Part shown: positions 58,580-64,000 of the stretch, piece by piece | Position numbering within the stretch: the first letter of the stretch is position 1 | How the letters are laid out: each line of letters begins with the position of its first letter | Assembly (NCBI RefSeq): GCF_029784165.1 | Contig: NC_073696.1 | Span: 235,477,271 to 235,541,270, forward strand | DNA: 64,000 nucleotides | Source: Wyeomyia smithii | Taxonomy: Eukaryota; Arthropoda; Insecta; Diptera; Culicidae | Reading direction: 5' to 3' | Program-made: the position numbers and the translations under genes | The notes under the pieces: generated by a model | Seen by the model: the letters and a program-made list of their open reading frames with translations, nothing else | Told to the model about the DNA's origin: nothing | The model's database searches: none

Positions 58580-61240
58580 TTATTGGCTATAAAGAGAGCT
58601 TATCGTAGCAATTGAGGATTGCAACGATTTTTGTCGAAAATTGTTAATAATTTTATTTGACATAGCTTCTAATGGTTCAACACCAGTAAGTCTATGTAAT
58701 TCGAGTGTACCAAACCAAGGAGGACGCTTCAAAATCATTTTCAGAATTTTATTCTGAATCCTTTGGAGCGTTTTCTTCCTTGTTGAACAGCAACTTGACC
58801 AGATCGGTACAGCATAAAGCATTGCTGGTCTAAAAATTTGTTTGTAAATCAAAAGTTTGTTCTTTAAACAAAGTTTAGAATTCCTGTTAATGAGAGGATA
58901 TAAACATCTCGTATATTTGATGCACTTGGCTTGTATACTCTCAATGTGCTCTTTGAAAATTAGTTTTTTATCATAAATTAGTCCCAAGTACTTAACCTTG
59001 TCGGACCAACTTAAAATAACCCCATTCATCTTGACAACGTGATTATTGTTTGGCTTGAGGAAAGAAGCCCTAGGCTTATGCGGAAAAATTATCATTTGAG
59101 TTTTAGAAGCATTGGGAGAGATTTTCTACTTTTGCAAGTAGGAAGAAAAAATATCTCAACTTTTCTGCAATCGACTGCATATGACACGAAGACTTTTTCC
59201 TTTTACGGGAATGCTTGTGTCATCGCAGAACAATGACTTTGTGCATCCTGGAGGCAAATCAGGAAGATCTGAAGTGAATATGTTGTACAGGACTGGACCC
59301 AAGACTGAACCTTGAGGTACACCTGCTCTGACAGGAAATCTATCAGATTTTGAATTCTGATAGACAACCTGCAGAGTTCGATCAGTAAGATAATTTTTTA
59401 AAATTTTGATTAGGAAAATTGGAAAATTAAAAGTTTGCAATTTCGCAATCAAACCTTTATGCCAAACACTGTCGAATGCTTTTTCTATGTCTAAAAGAGC
59501 AGCTCCAGTGGAATAACCTTCAGATTTGTTAGCACGTATCATATTAGTAACTCTGAGCAATTGATGAGTTGTGGAATGCCCATGGCGAAATCCAAACTGT
59601 TCATTTGCAAAAATTGAATTTTCGTTGATGTGTGACATCATTCTGTTAAGAATAGTTCTCTAAAACAGTTTACTTATTGAAGAAAGCAAACTGATTGGTC
59701 GATAACTTGAAACTTCAGCTGGGTTCTTATCCGGTTTTAAAATGGGAGTAATTTTTGCATTTTTCCATAATTTGGGAAAATATGCAATTTTGAAGCAGCA
59801 ATTGAAAATTTTCACTAAAAATTCCATTGTGCTCTCAGGGAGATGTTTGATTAGTATATCAAAGATTCCATCGTCACCAGGTGCTTTCATATTTTTGAAA
59901 TTTTTAATAATTGATTTAATCTCATTCAAGTTAGTTTCAATTATTTCTGCAGGTAAAAAATTCTGGGAAGAAATTAAATCAAATTGACGTGTGACTTCAT
60001 TTTCAATTGGACTAACAAAATTCAAATTTGAGTTATGAACACTCTCAAACTGCTGAGCAAGTCTTTGAGCCTTTTGTTCATTGGATACAAGAAAACGTTC
60101 ACCATCTTTTAAAACTGGAATAGGCTTTGAAGGTTTCTTAAGAATCTTCGACAGCTTCCAAAATGGTTTTGAATATGGTTTCAATTTTTCAACTTTAGTC
60201 TCAAAATTTTGATTTCTCAGAAGAGTAAATCTATGTTTAATCTCTTTCTGTAAATCTTTATAAATAGTTTTGAAAACAAGGTCACGAGAACGTTGATATT
60301 GACGTCTGCGGACATTTTTCAAACGAATTGGAAGTTGAAGGTTTTCGTCAATTATTGGTGAATCAAAGGCTCAAGTGACCTTTGGAACAGAATAATTCCT
60401 GGCATCAACAATTGCACATTTTAATGCTTCCAAAGCGGAATCAATATTCACTTCGTTTTGCAAATCAAGCTCATTATTGAAATTTCTCTCAATATGAGTT
60501 TTGTATCTTTCCCAATTAGCCTTGTTATAACTAAAAACAGAGCTCATAGGGTTTAAAACTGATTCATGTGATAAAGAAAAAGTTATTGGAAGATGGTCAG
60601 AATCGAAGTCAGCATGTGTGATCAAATCACTACATACATGACTTTGATCTGTTAGCACCAAATCAATTGTTGAAGGGTTTCTTACAGAAGAAAAGCATGT
60701 AGGACTATTCGGAGACAAAATAGAATAGTATCCTGAAGAACAATCATTGAATAAAATTTTGCCATTGGAATTACTTTGAGAATTATTCCATGAACGATGT
60801 TTAGCGTTAAAATCACCGATTATGAAAAATTTCGAACGATTTCTGGTGAGTTTTTGTAAATCACCTTTAAAATAATTTTTGAGCTCGCGTGTGCATTGAA
60901 ATGGTAAATATGCTGCGGCAATAAATAAAATCCCAAATTCAGTTTGAACTTCAATTCCCAAAGTTTCAATAACTTTCGTCTCAAGATGGGGAAGAGCACG
61001 ATGTTTGATTCGGCGATGAATAACAATTGCAACTCCACCGCCGGAACCCTGAATCCTATCATATCTATGAACCACGTAATTGGGATCATATTTTAATTTA
61101 ATGTTAGGTTTCAAAAATGTTTCAGTAATAATTGCAATATGCACATTATTTACTGTTAAAAAATTAAAAAGCTCATTCTCATTGGCCTTCAATGAGCGAG
61201 CATTCCAATTTAATATTTTAATTGTTTTATTTAAAATCAT
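58580..61240 (-). pseudogene. Juan-like ORF2 (endonuclease-reverse transcriptase) with four stops
   Basis: 887 codons in a single frame from ATG at 61240. The EN domain shows LNWNARSL, ITETFLKPN, IIGDFNAKHRSWN and DSDHLPITF. The RT has KNMKAPGDDGI, YRPISLLSS, FGFRHGHSTTHQLL, AGVPQGSVLGPVLYN and SLFCDDTS (FCDD where FADD is usual). The C-terminus ends in LYAVPIWSSCCSTRKKTL. In-frame stops lie at 60371-60373 (TGA), 59660-59662 (TAG), 59156-59158 (TGA) and 59126-59128 (TAG). Each could come from one or two point changes. No indels break the frame. It is dead, but well preserved. Confidence 0.92.
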
Positions 61241-62483
61241 TGCTAAATTTTAAATTAGAAACCATTTTAATAGTAAAATTTGTGCCTATTTGAATGGCTT
61301 CAAACATTGATTTTGCCTGCAACATGGCGTTCATAAGATCGAACATTGCCTGTTGCAAAAAAGAAAGTTTACCTGCCGTAATAGGCCCCAGGCAGTTGAC
61401 ATTAGAAAAAATATTTTCGGTAGCAATATTAGCTGGAGTGATAGGTGTACAATTATTTTCTAGCGTGTTTTGCTTACCCATATTAACGGTCATTTTCGAA
61501 CTACCAACACTAGGCGGTATAATGTTCGAACTACCTGGAGAATTTTGTTTTGAAGTTGGTTTTAATTGAGAAATTGAATTTTGTTTACCTTGCCTTGCCT
61601 TAACAATTGCTAAACGTACTGGGCATTGATAAAAATTTGACATATGGTTGCCGTTACAATTCGCACAGCGAAAATTTTTACTCTCTTTCACAGGACATGT
61701 GTCCTTTTTGTGAGAAGAGTCTCCACAATTAAGACATTTTTGGTCCATGTTACAGAATTTGGAACCATGGCCATAACGTTGGCAAGTACGGCATTGGGTG
61801 ATATGCTTTTCACCTCCGCCATACTTCCTATAAATTTCCCACTTTACACGCACATTATACAAAGCATGTGCTTTTTCAAAAAATTTTAAGTTGTTAACCT
61901 CATTGCGGTTAAAATGAATTAAATAATTAACAAGGGAAATTCCAGTTCTCTGGCTGTTTTCACCTCGTGATTTTTGTTTCATTAGAATTACTTGGGTAGG
62001 GGCTATGCCAAGTAATTCTGTTAAAGTAAGTTTGATCTCATCAACGGTTTGATCGTTGGTGAGACCTTTCAAGACAACCTTGAACGGCTTGGCGTTCTTG
62101 GTGTCATATGTAAAAAAATTGTACATCTTGTCAGTTAAATACTGAACAAGACGATCACGACCCTTTACTGAGTCGGCTAATAAGCGGCATTCACCTCTAC
62201 GGCCAATTTGATAGGTAACTTTAACGTCAGAAACAAACGTTGAAAGTTCCTTTTTGAATATATTAAATTCAGAAGAAATAGTTACCACAATAGGTGGAAC
62301 TTTCTCCTTTTTTAAAGATTTTATATTTTGTATAGTTTCATTATTAATAACTTCCATTTCACCAGCTTCTTGCTCAGGCAAAATATCAAAAGGATTGTCA
62401 CTACAGACACTCGAAGTGTCAGAAAGAGATGCCTCTCTTTTCCTCCCCGCAGCGATGGGAGGTTTCTTTTTCCGTCCAGCCAT
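61227..62483 (-). CDS. Juan-like ORF1 (gag-like nucleic-acid-binding protein), intact
   Basis: 418 codons from ATG at 62483. A basic N-terminus (AGRKKKPPIAAGRKRE) is followed by a central region with an RNA-recognition-like segment (KPFKVVLKGLTNDQTVDEIK). Three zinc knuckles follow at about residues 231-287: CRTCQRYGHGSKFC, CLNCGDSSHKKDTC and CANCNGNHMSNFYQC. In Jockey-type elements this protein binds the element RNA in the RNP. The C-terminal part is Asn/Ser-rich. The frame extends to 62525 upstream without ATG, so 62483 is the likely start. No lesion is visible. Confidence 0.9.
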   Translation of the reverse strand: MAGRKKKPPIAAGRKREASLSDTSSVCSDNPFDILPEQEAGEMEVINNETIQNIKSLKKEKVPPIVVTISSEFNIFKKELSTFVSDVKVTYQIGRRGECRLLADSVKGRDRLVQYLTDKMYNFFTYDTKNAKPFKVVLKGLTNDQTVDEIKLTLTELLGIAPTQVILMKQKSRGENSQRTGISLVNYLIHFNRNEVNNLKFFEKAHALYNVRVKWEIYRKYGGGEKHITQCRTCQRYGHGSKFCNMDQKCLNCGDSSHKKDTCPVKESKNFRCANCNGNHMSNFYQCPVRLAIVKARQGKQNSISQLKPTSKQNSPGSSNIIPPSVGSSKMTVNMGKQNTLENNCTPITPANIATENIFSNVNCLGPITAGKLSFLQQAMFDLMNAMLQAKSMFEAIQIGTNFTIKMVSNLKFSNDFK

Positions 62484-62680
62484 TTCAGGTGATACGAAAA
62501 AAGTTAAAACAAATGTTAAATTCAAAAGTAGGTAGTCTTGAGAAAGACTGATGGGAAATAACTTTCAGGTAGTCTTTAAAAGACACACTGACAAAACACA
62601 AACTTTGAAGCTATAGGCAGTCAAAGACCAGTCCACAAGCAACCGAAAAAACGTCTGATCTGTAGGACAGTTCAAGACGC
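62484..62680 (-). other. Juan-like element 5' UTR
   Basis: About 197 bp between the ORF1 ATG and the target duplication. It contains GGTAGTCTTGAGAAAGACT and a similar TAGTCTTTAAAAGACA. A short internal promoter is expected for this clade but cannot be identified here. Confidence 0.7.
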
Positions 62681-62840
62681 ACTGCATTGCTGATGGTGAT
62701 TGAAGGTTTATCACGTGAATATGACTACCATAACTTACTCAACAAGAATTAAACATTTTTGCGACAGTTAAGTTTTAAGGTATAAGGAAAGAGTAAATTC
62801 CTGAGTATACAAATTTTTAGAAGAATAAGAGCCGGCAAAT
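62681..62840 (-). repeat. Dispersed repeat copy B, right part
   Basis: Continues copy B after the Juan insertion: GATGGTGATTGAAGGTTTAT and ATGACTACCATAA match the complement of 8850-8930 in copy A. Confidence 0.68.
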
Positions 62841-63122
62841 GCTTGTGAATTTTTGGTCCATTAACTACGATTTTGTTTACCAAGAAGTTATTTTTTTATT
62901 TTTTAACTCAACAAATAATATAGTATATGAGCTGTCTTCGTAGTATAGCGAATTTAACTTCTTTGGAATTGTTGATAGCTACGATTTTTTGTTGAAACTT
63001 GTTGATGCTTTTGGTTAAATTGGTTAATTTGTTCCTTTTTCGGCTTCGATATTATTTTCAGAATAAGAATTATATAACAAATAAGATTTAATCAGAGTTA
63101 AATTAGACAAAACCATTCATTA
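62841..63122. other. No supported feature
   Basis: AT-rich sequence; nothing recognised. Confidence 0.4.
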
Positions 63123-63499
63123 CTGGCAGAGAGCGTGGTAGTTCTGCGGGTGTTGGTGCTGCGGTGGGGATAGATGGGGATACTTACGAAGTGGTCGAAA
63201 AATTTGTTTATTTTGGTACTCTCGTGACATGTGACAACGAGGTGAGCCGCGTTGCGAAGAGACGGATTGCGGCAGCGAATAGGCTCATTAGGGATTGCGT
63301 AGCCAGCTTAGGTCTCGTAGCCTACAGATCCGTACGAAATTTGCGCTCTATAGGACTCTGATCCTCCCGGTGGCGCTCTACGGACATGAATCGTGGACGT
63401 GGAAGGAGCCCGATCGACGAGCGCTTGGGGTCTTCGAGCGTAGAATTCTGCGATTCGGCATAGGATCTAAACTATCTGTCGTCACAAAAGTAAAGTAAA
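63123..63499 (+). pseudogene. RTE LINE 3' fragment, truncated
   Basis: Plus strand: VVEKFVYFGTLVTCDNEVSR, KRRIAAANR and, after a frameshift, LRSQLRSRSLQIRTKFALYR then LPVALYGHESWTWKEPD. It is the same family as the RTE at 54577-57550 but diverged. After ERRILR it jumps to the 3' tail GTAAAGTAAAGTAA at 63489-63502, so it also lacks the last ~100 codons. Dead. Confidence 0.88.
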
Positions 63500-63639
63500 G
63501 TAATTATTGGATTCGGTTTTTGGGGGAATAGAGTTAATTCTGGCTCAGACGCATTACGAGAAATTCTTGGCGCTTCTTCAACAACAACGATACAGTGCCT
63601 TATCAAACAAATGCTGTTTGCACCAAAAAAAAAAAAAAC

Positions 63640-63890
63640 ACTACAATATCGCCAAGTGTAAACGAGATTCTTCCGAGTGTTGTTGAATATATTTCTAAAA
63701 AAATTAAATGACGGCTGAGAAGAATTACGTACCTAAGACACTGCACAATCGAATTGATTCTGTCTGCAGATTCTGTAACAGAACATCCCTTTAATTACAG
63801 CGTTTAGTCCCTCGTCACTATTTCATACAACCATAGGGCTGTTGTATATCTTGTAGGATCGATAGGTTTTAGATACATGATGATTTTTGA
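63640..63890. repeat. Diverged dispersed repeat, right copy
   Basis: Partner of 660-910 in the same orientation. Shared blocks are ACAATATCG, GTGTTGTTGAATATATT and TTTCATACAACC. Ends undefined. Confidence 0.45.
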
Positions 63891-64000
63891 ACTAAAAAAA
63901 TATCAATCTCAGCTAGTTTGGATACGGAAATAACGATTTTTTAGATTAAACCTATTCATTTTGGCACACGAGGTGAAGTTTATTAATTTTACTTTCATTT

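Larger units (their letters stand above)
58348..62680 (-). mobile_element. Full-length Juan-like (Jockey-clade) LINE, 17-bp TSD
   Basis: The target duplication ACTGCATTGCTGATGGT is at 58331-58347 and 62681-62697. The tail is poly(A) (T run at 58348-58359). ORF1 (62483-61227) and ORF2 (61240-58580) overlap by 14 bp. The organisation and sequences resemble Juan elements of mosquitoes; the name is from memory. ORF2 carries four nonsense codons but no frameshift. Confidence 0.9.

Overview
The window looks like mosquito (Culicidae, most likely Aedes) genomic DNA. It holds a multi-exon eukaryotic gene with short introns ending in canonical GT...AG. The rest is an unusually dense, nested set of transposable elements of kinds known from Aedes: a Juan-like Jockey-clade LINE, an R1-clade LINE, an RTE LINE, a Penelope-like element, Ty1/copia debris, hAT, Tc1/mariner/pogo and piggyBac-type DNA elements, and tRNA-derived SINEs. 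The species assignment is inference; no search could be run.

Layout. 1-1096: flank with a diverged dispersed repeat. 1097-6006: the only convincing host gene, a GLD-2-type cytoplasmic poly(A) polymerase in seven coding exons (1256 codons). Its first intron carries a hAT MITE that itself contains a TA-flanked MITE. 6007-8560: A-rich 3' flank. 8.5-14 kb: small repeats, a pogo-like remnant cut by a SINE, and a LINE RNase H region split by a mariner that is itself interrupted by a palindromic repeat. 14.07-21.07 kb: a four-layer nest, in which a 5'-truncated Juan-like LINE holds a MITE and a long (TA)n tract, and a nearly full-length R1-clade LINE lies inside the (TA)n tract. 21-30 kb: a MITE, a SINE with perfect 12-bp target duplications, LINE and copia integrase debris, a Penelope-like element (RT plus GIY-YIG) split by a TTAA-flanked piggyBac-type MITE, and a Tc1-type remnant. 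30-34.3 kb: a hAT element full of CCCGTACCCGA-type repeats that carries a LINE fragment, then a SINE and a mariner. 34.3-38.8 kb: mostly unassigned, perhaps host sequence. 38.8-40.5 kb: a 1.6-kb foldback palindrome. 40.86-44.69 kb: a 3.8-kb hAT composite containing a palindrome with ~985-bp arms. 43.58-54.60 kb: a tandem array of about 3.5 copies of a 3.18-kb unit, abutting an RTE LINE (54.58-57.55 kb). 58.35-62.68 kb: a full-length Juan-like LINE with 17-bp target duplications. 63.1-64 kb: an RTE fragment and a second copy of the repeat seen at the left end.

Target-site duplications read directly from the sequence support many of the boundaries: 8 bp for three hAT elements, TA for four Tc1/mariner/pogo-type elements, TTAA for the piggyBac type, and 12-17 bp for the LINEs and SINE. 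They also let the order of insertions be read. The points most worth following are the R1-clade element in (TA)n with an intact 1020-codon ORF2, and the tandem array whose breakpoints fall at the base of a palindrome and at the 3' tip of an RTE element.
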